NCBI RefSeq assembly: GCF_026151205.1
Contig: NC_087079.1
Location: 18,305,287-18,369,286 of the forward strand
Direction: 5' to 3'
Origin: Bolinopsis microptera
Lineage: Eukaryota > Ctenophora > Tentaculata > Lobata > Bolinopsidae
Length of the DNA: 64,000 nucleotides
The position numbers were made by a program, and so were the translations under genes. Below, piece by piece: positions 1 through 12,648 of the stretch (position 1 is its first letter; every line of letters starts with the position of its first letter). The notes beneath the pieces were generated by a model. It was not told the DNA's origin. It worked only from the letters and a program-made list of their open reading frames with translations, and ran no database searches.

Positions 1-1876
1 ATTAATTACTAAATTAGCTGATCTAATTAAGTATCTTTACCTCCACATCAGCTTTAACCAGGTCCCCAATATCAGGACCGTACACAGTGAACATCAACTC
101 AGATCCACGTGAGAATATGTCGTTATTCTCACTGTGAAGACGGCGTTTTGTCATCTTCCCCTTACTTCCGTACAGAGTTACAAACACCTGATAAATACGT
201 TATATAAATACCTGAATACGTTATCATGTCATGTATTTCACTAGTTTTAGGTTAAAATAACAAGTTGAACGTTTGAACAAGCTTGACAATGAGGGCTTTA
301 TTTTGTACAATAATGATTTCTTAGTTTCTTTATCTTATCGCTCAATTTCAAATATAATGAATTATAGTTTTTCCTAATTACAATTAGTTAATATTAATAA
401 GCTCATAAACATAATTTCAACTCATATTTGAACACCGATCAGTGCAGGTAATATAAGTGCACACTGCATAACTCGCTATTATATAGCCACTGTACAGTAA
501 TTACTGCAGGAGTCTGGATCAGTTTGTATTGCGTTGCCATGGCAACCTCCACAAATATCATGACTCAAGCTCTCTACTATATATATGACGTTACCTTGCG
601 TGTAAACAGAAAGATGTCTTACACGAAATATTTGGACTTTGAGCAAACAATAATGAACCCCTGTCTCGCTCAAATTTTATGCACCATGATATTAATTATG
701 CATATAATTATCAGCTATGTTATCTAAGTTTAAGTAGTTAAACAGTATGATAGCACTTAATAACTGCAACTCGTTAGTAGAGTCTGCAGTTGTGCCTTGT
801 TAAGTTGTTAACGAGCACATACTACCGATCACTTACAATTGTACAATGCAATTGTACATTGTACAATACAACTGTGCTACAATAAATGTACATGTGCAAT
901 ATAAAGTTGTACAGTGAAGTACAGACTTTCCAATATTTCAAATAAAAGTGCCACCTGCATGGCCCTGAATCGATTAGATTTGTATCTAGGAATGTGAGAT
1001 CACCACAACTGGCTTTAACGAAGATTATTACATTGAGCGAGCAAAAAGAGGACAGAGTTAAAATGTAATTAGTAACTTGAAGGGTGATATTTAGTGAGCA
1101 TGAACTAATAATTAAGTTAATGTAATAGTAAAGTCAAGGTGAAAAGTTGTTGGTGGCCAGGTATATTAGTAGTTTCTTAAACAGATAGATAAAATTCTAA
1201 CTGTATGAAATGTTAAACTATTTTGGTGGTAAATAATCAAATTTCTCAATAACACCCGAAAGCGTTGTCATGGTTACCAAGAAAACAATACCTCTTATGA
1301 CCAGTTGAGTATAAAATAGCAAATATTTTAACATCTAACACTCAAATCTGTCCAGGTATAAACTCACCCTAGCGTTGGTTCCAGCACCCTTCACATCTCC
1401 AGTCTTTACAGAAACATGGTACTCCTGACCTCCACTGCTGGTTACGCTCCTGTTGCTCCGTGCACTGCCCGCAGGTGACACTGGCCTGGAGCGTGGTAAC
1501 GCGCCCTGTGGAATGTGGGGATATCATCTGGTTACCAAATATGGGTATATCATCTGGTAACCAAATATGGGTATATAATGTAAGCTTCTAAATATCTAGT
1601 TACCAAATTAACCTGGAAACATAGAGATGTAATAATTTAAAATTTAGATTAAAACATTCTTTTGCTGCACATTGATTGATACGGTACATTAAATTATGCT
1701 GTTAAAACACCTTACGTCACAGGTATTCTCTATACGCAGATGGTAACCTGGAACTTGTTTTTGTAATACTGCTGGAGATGGGGGTCGTTGAAGGAGTTAT
1801 ACTCTGGCATCAGGATATTCTTACCTCGCTCTACTCTCGGGTAGGATATCTTATTACTGTGCTTCTCCTCAACAGC
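1..1876 (-). CDS. PLAT-domain protein, three exons; gene continues past the left edge
   Basis: Three minus-strand exons, 1876-1748, 1505-1368 and 187-41, all join in phase 0 with AG acceptors and GT donors (GTTACC weak, GTGAGT strong, GTAAAG good). Exons two and three spell the start of a PLAT/LH2 beta-sandwich: EYHVSVKTGDVKGAGTNA, then VFVTLYGSKGK, then ELMFTVYGPDIGDL. The pattern TGD..GAGT.A.V...LYG is the hallmark of PLAT domains as in LOXHD1 and lipoxygenases, which bind lipids or partner proteins. The region before the domain is Ser/Arg-rich. Exon one contains YNSFNDPHLQQYYKNK, reminiscent of a Y.S..DPHL..YY..K motif I recall near the start of FSIP2-like sperm-tail proteins; that link is weak. 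An ATG at 1915 opens the frame upstream of exon one, but a good acceptor at 1877 argues that this is an internal exon. The domain is cut by the window edge, so the number of PLAT repeats is unknown. Confidence 0.72.
1514..1580. repeat. Short tandem duplication in the PLAT-gene intron
   Basis: Two imperfect copies of a roughly 29-bp unit containing ATATCATCTGGT and ACCAAATATGGG lie just upstream (minus-strand sense) of the 1505 acceptor. Nothing else was seen in this intron. Confidence 0.6.
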
Positions 1877-3046
1877 CTGACAAATAGTGGGCAATACGAT
1901 TAACAGTATCTTCAATAATATATGGATCCTTCAACAAGAGATATTTCCAGCGAGACGGTTAATCCTGTACATGAGGTGCCTTCCAATTTATAGTAAGGAT
2001 ATTTATAAATGGTATAAACTACTGAGGTTAACCTTGCCTAATTTTTCGTGGTATATGACTATTTGAAATTTGTAAAAATGTTTTGTAATTTAGAGAGGTG
2101 ACTGAAAGCTATACTTGTGCGCCTCATAAATTAAAGGGCACTCAATAATGATATTGTACATTGGGATCCAAAACAATCAAATATGACCAACTAATGGTAT
2201 TACACTATAAATACCAACAATTGAAATAGTAATTGCAAGACTAGTCTCATACATTGTTATTTGGCAATTGATATAATTACTAAAAACTGTCACTTATAAT
2301 TTCACATATAAAACAGTATCAACTCCAGTTAGTAGTATAGTAAGTAGTATTATAATCACAACCTAGAATTATATTTACAACCTCTTTGACATTTAAAGCA
2401 GCTTAAAGTTCAAGTTCCAGATTCTTGGGACGATTATATTTCCAAGCAACAGTTAAATGTACCCCAAGACGGAAACACACAAGCAACTTCCATATCGGCC
2501 GAAACAAAAGCAAAACAGAGACTGGTCACACTAAGCCACATAGGGTCTCAGAGCAGTGAATACGAAGGCGTGCGCGCCCGGTGGGTCAGGTGAACCTAAC
2601 ATTTCGACGGATAACCCCGCCCTCTTAGCCCAGCGTGTGGCTCATTTGTTGACTTCAGCCATATCAGTCCCATAACAACAATAAAAAAGCTGCTGGTCAC
2701 AAGACGCCTCATAGGGTTACAAGAGCAGAGATACGCCTTGGGCACGTGACTGAGTCTCTCAATTAATATCGTTCTTATTACTCACGAGCTATATTGAGCT
2801 ATATAGCTATATAATATTACGATCATCAGCTAAATTCCCTAATCTTTATTATTTATATTTTATTAAAATATATATATTGTTTTTCCCAACACATCTACCC
2901 AATATCAACACAATATTGAGGTGTCTTTACGAAAATCAGTTTCGAAAAGTAAATATTTTTTCTCAAACTCCCGGTCCAGTCACAAGCTGGATGAGGAACC
3001 AAAAAAATCTGGTGCGATTATAAAAAAATATTAGTGGCTGTCAAAT
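1877..3046. other. No gene recognised
   Basis: AT-rich sequence with no convincing exon on either strand. Around 2500-2760 it is richer in GC, with no open frame worth reporting. It may be intron or 5' region of the PLAT-domain gene. Confidence 0.4.
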
Positions 3047-3569
3047 AGGCCAAAAGTGGAGTTATATGCAGCATCAAAAGCTTTATCATACCGATCTTGC
3101 AGCATAGGGCAAGCTAGAGTGTTGATCTCCAGATTGGTACAGGTAAACGTTGAATTTGTGCCTTTTTGAAGTTCTCAGTGAATTGTCTGCCCACATTTCT
3201 GAAATAAATTAAAATCAATAAGAATGATGATATTATTTTTTGGTTTTTAAAGATAGACTCATGTATGTCCAATATCTAATTTCCATATTCCATTATACAC
3301 TCTAATGTGATGAATTAATTATTAAAGATCTAAATTGATAACAAGAATGATCACGTTATACAGCATTTTCATTTTAAAATGTGTAGATAAAAATGAATTC
3401 TCAAACAATATTTATCTAGAAAATGTATTGTGGATATATCTTTTAAAACTCTCGACATACCTTTAGGATTCTCCAAGGCAAGATGATTATCCGAATGTCT
3501 TTTTAGGACAATACTGCTTGGAACTTCAATATAAAGAGGATCTTCAACAATATAGCATTGTGAACCCAT
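3047..3569 (-). CDS. Possible small gene, two exons, unknown function
   Basis: Exon one runs 3569-3461, from an ATG (MGSQCYIVEDPLYIEV...) to a good donor, AAAG|GTATGT, ending in phase 1. A strong acceptor (TTATTTCAG) at 3199 opens a second exon. Read directly, the frame continues for about 40 codons (EMWADNSLRTSKRHKFNV...) to a TGA. An alternative acceptor about 22 bases further on gives a different frame of about 46 codons ending FGLFDSH then TAA near 3047. Both products would be near 80 residues. Hydrophobicity and motifs suggest neither a membrane segment nor a known domain. It lies upstream of, and on the same strand as, the PLAT exons, so it could instead be the 5' end of that gene. I do not recognise the protein. 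Confidence 0.35.
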
Positions 3570-5030
3570 TCAATTGGCTTACATCAATCTTGGAACATTT
3601 TAACTAGGAGAATATAACAGATAACTATCTTGAAATTCTACTTTGAAGTAGATTGTACATAAAAACATTAAACATTGATTTTGGGAAATAATAGATTGGT
3701 TGACTAATGAAAAATAATGATAAAAAATAAATAATCTTTTGTAGATACTCCCTGTTTCTGCGTCTTGTTATCCTCTGGTCACTAGGGTTAGCTGACTAGT
3801 GACTCCCGGGGCGAGGAAATCACTAGGGTTAGCTGACTAGTGACTCCGGGGCTGAGGAAAATTACCGACTGCCAAGGTTTGATGCAGTGGCGTAACGAAG
3901 GGCCCCTAAATTCAAACTTTCAACCAGCAATCACTTTTTACAATATATACAATGCATATGTGAAATACTTCACATTTTAAAAATACATATGTCCATTGTC
4001 CAGTTTATACAACCTGGTTTAGAGAATGGCAATCTCATCAGACTTATGGTACGGGTCACATGAGGGGAGTGATTCCTTGTTAGATATACGGTTATCCATC
4101 AAGGGAGTCACATTTGTGTGGAAACAACACTCCTGTGTCAAGTCAAAAACATCCACAATGCAATTACACTCAGTTTGTTAAATAAAGACGGTTAACTATG
4201 GCAAAGGCTTCAGTGTCTGTAATTTTGACCATTTTAAAGGCTTCACCGTCCAATTCATCGCAACCCGTCTTTAAATTTGCTGGTAGAAGTAAGGTCAGTG
4301 TGTGAAATGTACTTTATTACATCCAATCTATTTGAGACCTGTTGTGGTGTCTTCAATTTTTGAATTTTGAAGCCTTGATGTCTTTAATTTTTGTTCATTT
4401 GAAAGCTTTGTCTTTATAAAGGTCGTCTTTTTGAAACAAACAGAGTGTTAATAGAATATCAAACTTGCCTGATGAAACTGATTAAAATTTCAGCATCCCC
4501 GCAATAGTGACTGTATCAAAATTGTATATGCCACAGCAAAATCTTCACAATACAAAGCTAAGCTATCAATTTTAATTGAATTACATGGCTTGGAGAAAAG
4601 TTTGAAGATTTTCAAACCAGAGAATAAGGCCAAAAGATATGGCCGATCTGTTGTGAATTATTATATGTTGTCAACTGTCTTCTGTGGTTAATTTTCATTT
4701 GTTGTCAATATTCTTCAGTTATCAATTATTGTCATAGGGAAAGGTTTAAAGCAGAACCAGAACAAATGACAAAGAAACCAACAAACATTTCTCGTGCATT
4801 GTATAACAAAAAAGACGCTGTATTTATATTTCCACTTTTTTTTATTTGAAAATTCAATTAATTATTATATATATAAATCAAGCGTTACATTTCAGCCATT
4901 CAAAATTACAATGACATATTTTGATAAACGAATTGATAAAAGGTACTGCAATATAAGTTGCTTAATGTTTGGCCGGATGACAACTAACTAAAAGAGAAAA
5001 ATAAACTTGATTACATAATAATTTGACATA
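3570..5030. other. No gene recognised; one short palindromic duplication
   Basis: AT-rich sequence without supported exons. At 3779-3866 a unit of about 45 bp containing TCACTAGGGTTAGCTGACTA and GTGACTC is present twice in tandem. GTCACTAG and CTAGTGAC make each copy a potential stem. The remainder shows only short chance open frames. Confidence 0.45.
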
Positions 5031-5092
5031 CGTTGCATGCCACTTTTCGCGCGCGAAGCGCGCCCCGCCGAAGGCGGAAATAATAATATCTC
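5031..5092. repeat. GC-rich palindromic dispersed repeat, copy 1
   Basis: Begins with ACATACGTTGCATGCCAC, followed by nested palindromes CGCGCGCGAAGCGCGC and CCGCCGAAGGCGG. The same module recurs at 32311-32377 (reverse) and 32623-32700 (forward), so it belongs to a dispersed family. The GC islands stand out sharply from the AT-rich surroundings. Confidence 0.8.
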
Positions 5093-5639
5093 TGATATTT
5101 GGATACGAAACATGTATCAAATAATAATTAATTCGGCTGAACCAGCACATAGCAAGAGCCACATTAACGTTGGGGCCGTCTACCAAATTTGAATGACATA
5201 CAATAACAAAAAATCAAACATATCATAAATAATTATATATGGATTTTGTTCATTACAATTCCATCACAACTGATAGAAGAAAAAAGAAGGACAAAAAAGA
5301 AAAAAGAAGGACAAAAATGAAGGCTTTAGAAATTAGTTTGCATCTGTACATGTACAGTGTAGAGTCAGGTACTATTATAGCAATTAGCACTACTAGACGA
5401 GACTAGCACTACTATTAAAATGGTCTCACCGAAACACCCACAGCCAGAAACCATAGCAGACTAGCAAATAATCTGCAAGGAAATTTTCGATTTCGGAGGA
5501 AATTTTTGGTGCCAAAGAGGAAATTTATAAAGTCTACGATTTGACTTTTTTACCATGAATTTTTTGGGGTAAAGAGAAGATTTTCTAAAAAAATCCAAAA
5601 TTGTCGACAAATGAAACAGGAAAAAACTAACAGTTCTTC

Positions 5640-6735
5640 GATCACGAGTCCAACTCCGCGCGCGTCTTGGTAGTTTATAAACCTACAATGCAATTACATG
5701 CTGAGCGCCGCCCGCAAACAATTACATTTTACATTTATTTATTACTAGATCAGTTAATTGACGGTGTCAATTCTTCGCAGCTCGGCGAGGCACAGTAGCG
5801 CATTACGCCGACGTTGCGAGAAGCATAATCGAGTGCACGGCGCGGCAGAGTAAGGCATCGTGCTACAATTACTACAGCCGAAATTTCAGAAGCAGAATAA
5901 TTTTTATGGAAATTTCGGTCAGCGCAGTATACAGACCATAAATTGAACATTGCAAAACCAAAAACAAATTATAACGGGGAAACTTCAAAACCAGACCACA
6001 TTGCATGGCACGTTCATGATTTGTAGGTTTACAACCTACCAGGACGCGCAACGAGTTGGACTCGTCGCGTCGACGGTCCTGATTATAATATAATAATATA
6101 TGGAACAGATATTTTACGAGTATCACCCGCGTTAAGTTCATGATTTTTGATTGAGCGCGCGCCTTTGCGAACATCAGTACTATTGAGCGGAATAGCAGTG
6201 TATTAACAATCAAACAGTATTATGGTACGTAACGTGTAATTTAATTTAGCCGATTCATGTCGATCTCCTTGTTGGAATATGAAAATGAAAATATGAAATG
6301 AGTAAAAATTTGACGTATGTCGGAAACTTACTTTGTACTCGTTTAAATCTTTTCAAAGCGTTTTTTAAAACGATCACGAGTGCTACGCTACGAAAAAGCG
6401 CGCGCCGGGCTAGGCCATATTGACAATGGACTAGTAAAAATTGCCATGGAAGCATTTTGCATTTGCAATTTTACCCTTCGCACAGGAGGACTATAGTGCA
6501 AAGAAGCTAACTGCCGCTCACAAAAGCTAACTGCTGCATGCAGTGATGGGGGAACGTCATTGCATGGGGGTGATAGACAATTTCTAAACACATATTTGAC
6601 AGATTGGATGAAATTTTTGCCCGGAAATTGTAGGTTTGTAAGTTCAAAGTTATAACCTACCAAAACGCGCGCCGAGTTGGACTCGTCAACAAATATTTTA
6701 AGAGCATCACCCGTTGGCGTTATACCCGGAAATTA
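5640..6735. repeat. Dispersed repeat family with a GTAGGTTTATAACCTAC palindrome
   Basis: Pieces near 5640-5695 (reverse), 6026-6127 and 6626-6715 share the order: GTAGGTTT/AACCTAC palindrome, then ACGCGCGCCGAGTTGGACTC, then a GACGGTCCTGA segment, then TTTTACGAGTATCACCCG. A further copy lies at 31584-31660. Two of the copies (6590-6625 and 31501-31583) are directly joined to pieces of the 366-bp satellite, so the satellite and this repeat travel together. Open frames here follow the palindromes and are not supported as genes. Confidence 0.7.
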
Positions 6736-6737
6736 CT

Positions 6738-7024
6738 AATTAGTTAATTGACGATGGTATGAAACCAAATTGATATTGGGGTACTGGAAGTCAAAATCTC
6801 GAAGAAAATTGGAAAATCAAATTGTCCCAAAGTTTGTCCTTGTCGATCATACGTTGTATGACCCACCGCGCACGAGTGCACGGCTCCCCCTGTAGCGTTG
6901 AAACTCTACAGCGAAACGACAATGGGGGTCACGACGAGATACAAGTCTGTCCCATTTTCAGTTTTTGAAGATGAAATTTCCAGGACCGAAATTTTACAGT
7001 TTTGACCGAATTTCTGACCTGCAA
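6738..7024 (+). repeat. Fragment of the 366-bp satellite, left of the large insertion
   Basis: 6738-6830 and 6948-7024 match the satellite unit that fills 18391-28477; the right part ends at CTGACCTGCAA. Between them 6836-6945 is foreign sequence (GACCCACCGCGCACGAGTGC and following). The unit is broken at 7024 and resumes at 18391 after the 11.4-kb element. Confidence 0.85.
7021..7024. repeat. Target-site duplication GCAA, left copy
   Basis: GCAA precedes the element end CACAGGAGGAG and is repeated right after the opposite end at 18391-18394. Removing one copy and the element restores the intact satellite string GACCTGCAACCAATTA. Confidence 0.75.
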
Positions 7025-7050
7025 CACAGGAGGAGCTAAGTGCAAAGAAA

Positions 7051-7282
7051 CTGTCACTAACTGCTACAAACTGCCACTAACTGCCACAAACTGCCACTAA
7101 CTGCCACTAACTGCCACTAACTGCCACAAACTGCCACTAACTGCTACAAACTGCCACTAACTGCCACTAACTGCCACTAACTGCTACAATCGCGCCCACG
7201 CATTTGCGCGCGACAGTAGCAGTTACTAGTTAGTGGCAGTTAGTGGCAGTTAGTGGCAGTTTGTAGCAGTTAGTGGCAGTTT
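7051..7282. repeat. Left foldback array (inverted minisatellite)
   Basis: About a dozen 10-11 bp units (CTGCCACTAA, CTGCCACAAA, CTGCTACAAA) run forward. A GC-rich centre (CAATCGCGCCCACGCATTTG) follows, then the same units in reverse complement (TTAGTGGCAG). The whole can fold into one long hairpin. Confidence 0.9.
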
Positions 7283-8396
7283 TTATGCGCGTCGGGATTT
7301 CAAATCGAGCGCTCATCAATTTTTATAATAGCAAGTCCGCAGTTCACATAGCCATGTGCCTACGCGTACTGCGTGACGCGCTTGTTTCACGGCGGTCGCG
7401 CGCTACTGCAAGCGAGAGGGCTCTGGTTAGAGCAAAGTCCGCAGCGTTTAGAGCTGCATTGTTGATTATTGGGCAGCGCTCAGCCTGTCATTCCGCCGAA
7501 TCTCTATTCATTAATGAACATGATAGCCTGAGGTTCCCAGGTAACATTGTTGACTAAACCAGACTGTGCACGTTGTGGCTGTGCTAAATGTCAAATGTTG
7601 CAGATAGCGTATACGTTTTTTAAACTATGTTTTGATTTGATTTGACTTGACTTAACTTGTAGTAAACGGTCGGCCGTTTTACAACACGGCAATATGACTG
7701 CTTGTGTTAGTTTCGACACTAAATATTTTGTTCTCGCTGCATGAGTATATAAATGTTTGATATGAATTATGAAATGAGAAGTCGTGTATTATGTAATATA
7801 ATAGATTCAGAAGACTCGTGAATGTGCAAGTATATGAATATTTATATTATATTTATATCATATCCATTGAATTATATTCATGGGACCAGCAAAAGCTCAC
7901 AGCTAACAGCATTTATTTTTATTTATGATAAGATGATAAGTTCATTATGAGCAATTTTTAATTTAGTTCGTATCAGGCTAGAACTCTAGTAATCGAGTTT
8001 TATTTGTTAATAAAAAAAACTTCTCTACGGTATTAGGAAAACTGCTGTGATAGACCGGAGCGCAGCAAAAAATTTAATAGCTTGTCCTGGACCGAATTCT
8101 ACCAAATATTTACTACAAGTATGACACTTTTCGGATTTAGAAGGGTGCTGTCCAGACTATGAGTATGTTAACGGTGCGCGGTGATATCATTGAAGCTAAA
8201 GTCGGCACTACAAATTAAAGTAAATTATAATTTCGTCCATTAGACAGAAGAGTACCATGTCAGGAATTGGAATAGCTGTTGTTGTTGTTGTTGATGATGG
8301 CAACTGATAATACTTCACCAAAAACGAACGACTTATATACCACATTTCAATCGTAATCATTTATTTCATTGAGCAATCAATATTATTCTACTACTT
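7283..8396. other. Interior of the element, no gene recognised
   Basis: An open frame from 7273 to 7557 (plus) covers 94 codons, Arg/Ala-rich, with no motif I recognise. It starts inside the foldback array and may be chance. The rest is AT-rich with a short GTT repeat near 8280. Confidence 0.35.
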
Positions 8397-9855
8397 GGAA
8401 GGAGTTTCTAGATGTCATGGACACGTGGTGTGACGGCGCAACAAAGAAGAAGATACTTTAATTTCGCAGTACACGTTCTACCGAGAGAAAAGAGGCTTAT
8501 TCTCTACTGACGCTGCCTCAAGTTTTAGCCAAGATTCTGACGGTCTAGTCTCTTGGTGGAGCAACTTCGGTTGAGAGGTACCCGAACTACAGAGTTTTCC
8601 AATGAAAGCGCTGTCGCAATCGACATCAGCCTCACCCTGTGAGACGAATTGGAGCTTGTACGACTGGGTGATAAACAAAAAAAGAAACCGCCCCACAGTT
8701 AACAAGCAGCGAGACCTTATTATTATTTATGTTATTATATTTATGTTATTATATTTATGTTAACACAAGTTTGCGTCTTATGAAAAATTCACGAATTAAG
8801 GAGCAATAATTTTATTATTATTTGCTTATTGCTATACTAGTGACTTGTTTTTATTCATTGTTGTTTATTTACTGTCTAATTCCGACAACATAGTTTTATC
8901 TCATTGTATCCATTTAAAGTTAAAAACGGACATTAAAATGAACGCTCGGAGCCCGGAGGCATTCAAACGTTTACGTACGGGCGTTGACTTGAACGTAAAT
9001 GGGCAGACTATTTAACTTTAAGGTTAAACGGATATTAATATATGTACGCTATGCCCTAGCTGGGGCCTCTTCTCAGACTCTCGAGCGTTCAATTTGAATT
9101 GGTGTCGAATTAAAATTAAAGTTAATTAAAGTTCAATAAGATAAACTTATCATTGCTGGTTTGATTTTGGAACCTTCTCTAGACCTAGTAATTTTGGATT
9201 CGTAAGTTATGTGCGAGAATAGCTTCCCAGTCCCACGTCAAAGTGATTTATAGATTATCCTTATTTTTAAGGGAATCGTTAGGTATTCGTATACTTATAG
9301 TATAGTTTTATTATTACACGTACGTGACCAATATTATTCCCCGCGCGATGTTATTACAAATTAGATTCTCTTTCACTTTGATCAGTTTCTTTCAAAAACA
9401 GATTCGCGCGTCAAATATATTTAGTTTGCGCGCTTTTGGTACTCCCAAAAGTACGTCAAAATGCAATTCTGTGAATTGCATTATTATAAATTTATAGTCA
9501 TAGGTAATAGGCTCCATGTCATTGTCCACAGGACTGGTCACCGTTAACCTTGTTTAACTTAAACTGGTCGGAAAACGCGGATGTGTTATGAAAAATAATG
9601 TTTATCGCTTTGCCATTCGGCCGGTAGAATTAGATCAGAAAATCATGCGGATACCGATAAGACGATAAAACAGTTATCGAATTTTATACCTTTACCTAAG
9701 GCTAATGGTGATGCAACGCTAATGGAATACCTTGATCAGAAAGAAGTAAGAACTTTTGCTTTTGGCAAATCTAACAACCACGGAAATTTTCAGCGACATC
9801 AACGCTAAAATCGGAAACGATTTTCACTTCAAGATCTACTTAGAGAAAGTAATGA
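8397..9855. repeat. Large inverted repeat, left arm
   Basis: Reverse complement of 13752-16213, minus the extra 1-kb copy found there. Both arms contain a 75-codon open frame (8478-8705 minus; 15903-16130 plus) with KLQFVSQGEADVDCDSAFIG. Its conservation follows from the repeat and is not evidence of a gene. Confidence 0.9.
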
Positions 9856-9917
9856 CATGTCGGTGGGGATCGCGACGTGATACAAGTAGTATAGTATGGT
9901 ATTTACCTTAAGTTATG

Positions 9918-11558
9918 GAACTGCTGAAGGTAATTCGTTAGAAGGCTTACATCTCGATCCCGGGGTGCGTATAGAAGAAAAACATTATTTATAGTCTTGG
10001 ACACTTATAACTAGCTGATAGCACAGACTACGTTTTTGTTAGGAAGAATTAGGGTCCGCAAAAGATGACAGTCAGGATAAGTTCTATGTCTGTCATGTAC
10101 AATATATTATTATAGGAGAAACACTATTGTATAGAGAATATGCTATAGAAAGATATCATGTACATAAAGGTAAGTATACTTATTGGTAGAATTGTGGAAC
10201 ACAACAAGAAAATTGAGAATAATCTTGTGCGAGGGTAGGGACCCAGATGGCGTTTCTAACCCAAATAAACTTTAAGGAGACTTCTCATCAGTAGCCGCAC
10301 CTCCTTAATCGGTTTCTGAACTGGAATTATATGGGCTTCCAGACGGCCAGACCGAGTATTACCATCCCATCCTTCTAGAGTTCATCACAAGTAGCACCCA
10401 CCTTGAAGATCTTTGACACCCAGACACACCCCATTGGCGAACAAACTTTGGATATAATCTTACATGCTCCCGAAGGAATCCCTGGTTTATGGTCTTTCTC
10501 CTCGTCACTAGCACTTTCGCTAGAGTCACCAGCCCTTTCACTGGAGTCATCAGCCCAATCATTGAAGTGTACAGAAGTACAGTTGTGTGTTAGATCAATT
10601 TCTTGGTCTAACATTTAATACAAATTCGCACGTGTGCACTCAATGCAGTTCTGGTCACGTACCGGTAACTTTAGTCTTTAACTTAAACTGTTTGGAAAAC
10701 AGATGTGTACATGAAATATATTAATGTTTATCAGCCGGTAAAGTATTTGGAGGGAAAAATCTCACATACACCAGACGAAAAATTTGAATGATTGGAGTTA
10801 CTTTTACTTATCATGTCTAAATATTAATAAGGTTTACTGGCTCAGTTTTTGAATGTATGGGAATGAAAATAATTTCACTCGAATTTCGACAGATCTTATA
10901 CTAACTTGACTGTACTTGTAGCAAACCGCATGACGTTTATTGATCATCAACTTTCAATAGTTCAAAGGTATTTTCATCCATAATTAATGATGACACATAT
11001 ATCTGTTAATGCTCGATACTTCATTCCGTGTACTATACAGTGTACACAATTACGTAGAGATGCTGTACTGATAGACATTGCGGATGCTGACCATTATACG
11101 ATAATGAGACTAACATATTTTTTCATTAAATACCTAAATTATTAGCATTTAAAATATTTTCTGCTGACACGTGCATGCACGCGCGCTAAAACTCTTCTAA
11201 CTCATCTAGAACAAGTAAAATTGCGGGAAACGATGGAGTGTCGACGTGTTAATATTTCAAATCTGATTAACGTTCCTTTACCTTATGTTCCGAACGTTAA
11301 ATCTTTTAGCGAACGCGTTCACAAACTATTTTTAGTGAACGTTCCGTACGTTCACTACAACTAAGCCGGGTGTCTATCAAAGTAAATACTCATACTTTGA
11401 CAATGACATCATATTTGCGGACCCTAATTCTTCCTAACAAAAACGTAGTCTGTGCTATCAGCTAGTTATAAGTGTCCAAGACTATAAATAATGTTTTTCT
11501 TCTATCCGCACCCCGGGATCGAGATGTAAGCCTTCTAACGAATTACCTTCAGCAGTTC
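9918..11558. mobile_element. Nested element with inverted ends of about 145 bp
   Basis: 9918-10062 (starting GAACTGCTGAAGGTAATTCG) is the reverse complement of 11414-11558. The 1.35 kb between them has no recognised transposase; short open frames near 10359-10618 overlap on both strands and look like chance. No clear target duplication was found. It lies in the loop of the larger inverted repeat. Confidence 0.65.
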
Positions 11559-11766
11559 GGTTCACGTACTGTAGTGCGACACGTACTCTAGTGCTACATG
11601 TACCCTAGTGCGAAACCTCCAAGATCGACACTGTCGCAGTAGAGTACGCTACCTGGATCGTAGTGCGACACGTACCCTAGTGCGACAGAGAAATTTCAAG
11701 GCCGACACTGTCGCACTACAGTGCGCTACCTGGACTGTAGTGCGACACGAACTAAAGTGCGACAAA
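11559..11766. repeat. GTGCGACACGTAC minisatellite
   Basis: Degenerate repeats of TAGTGCGACACGTACCCTAG interleaved with AGTAGAGTACGCTACCTGGA. Similar repeats recur at 13621-13742, so the pair brackets the transposase-remnant region. Confidence 0.75.
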
Positions 11767-11975
11767 ACACTTTACGCAATAAAAATTTGACTTTCCATTT
11801 TTAAGTTTTAATGACAAGAGTGTAGTCGTGTATGAGTAAATATGGGGTTAAATATAAAATCAAAGATTACAATCCACGAAGATTAGGTCCACGAAGATTA
11901 GGTCCACGAAGGCAATAGCACCGATCATCTTAAAGTACTTCCGTACTGCTGAGTTCTCTGCGTTGTATTCCGGGA

Positions 11976-12302
11976 CTAGGTCATGTTGCTGCATCTTCCT
12001 CCAAAGTGCTTGCTTGTGGTGGAAGAAGCATCCTCTCTTGGTAGTATACAGGTTGTCTCCACAGCGTTTATCAGGGCTCTCTCGTAGTCACTCATGACAG
12101 ATTGAGGGTCGACTCCAAAAGCAAGGAGCTCATCCAAGAGGGCTTCATAATGTCCAACAGCATCAGCAATTAGGTGTTTCGTAGGGAGGTCAGTATCGGA
12201 AGCTTTCCGTTTCATATGCTGCTTTGCTGTGTGGACAGAGTTTGCTGCAGGAGTAGGAGGGTGGGAATAAGTCTTCGTACTGGTCACAGTAGTGTCGTTC
12301 AT
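11976..12302 (-). pseudogene. MULE-like transposase remnant
   Basis: A 108-codon open frame with LLDELLAFGVDPQSVMSDYE followed by RALINAVETT. MULE (Mutator-like) transposases carry a D-[FY]-E-x-A-x-x-x-A-(F/V) stretch after 'P..v..D' at the second catalytic aspartate, which this resembles. The expected C-x-H histidine segment is absent; after NAVETT the frame becomes Ser/Thr-rich (PREDASSTTSKHFG). It looks like a decayed piece, embedded in the large element. The assignment rests on motif memory. Confidence 0.4.
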
Positions 12303-12648
12303 CAGACTGAGACGTCCGGAGCAGATCTTCCCAGTGGATCGCCAGTAGGTCCTGTCGTCGCGCTTCTAATTATCCAGGCAGTAGCGGTATCCGTCGTGGA
12401 TAACGTTTCTTGAACCAGTAGTGCGTCCAGGAATGGAGGTGATTGAAGAATACATGTTGATGTTGTTCGATGCTTTGGTAGAATCATCGTGACTTTATAT
12501 ATGGCCCAAGAATATGAACTTGTTATCCAAATCGGAGATATACCTTCATACGATACGTGTGATAGGAATGAGGATCATATGCTGCTTAAGAGTTACCCGG
12601 TGGATCACACACTGCATACGTGGCTTGAACTGACCCGAAGGAATTGTG

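Noticed and set aside
8478-8705. 75-codon open frame present on both arms of the inverted repeat
   Set aside because: Conservation follows from the recent repeat; no domain or splice evidence.
10359-10618. Overlapping open frames on both strands inside the nested element
   Set aside because: Three overlapping frames of similar length with low-complexity Ser/Leu content; most likely chance.
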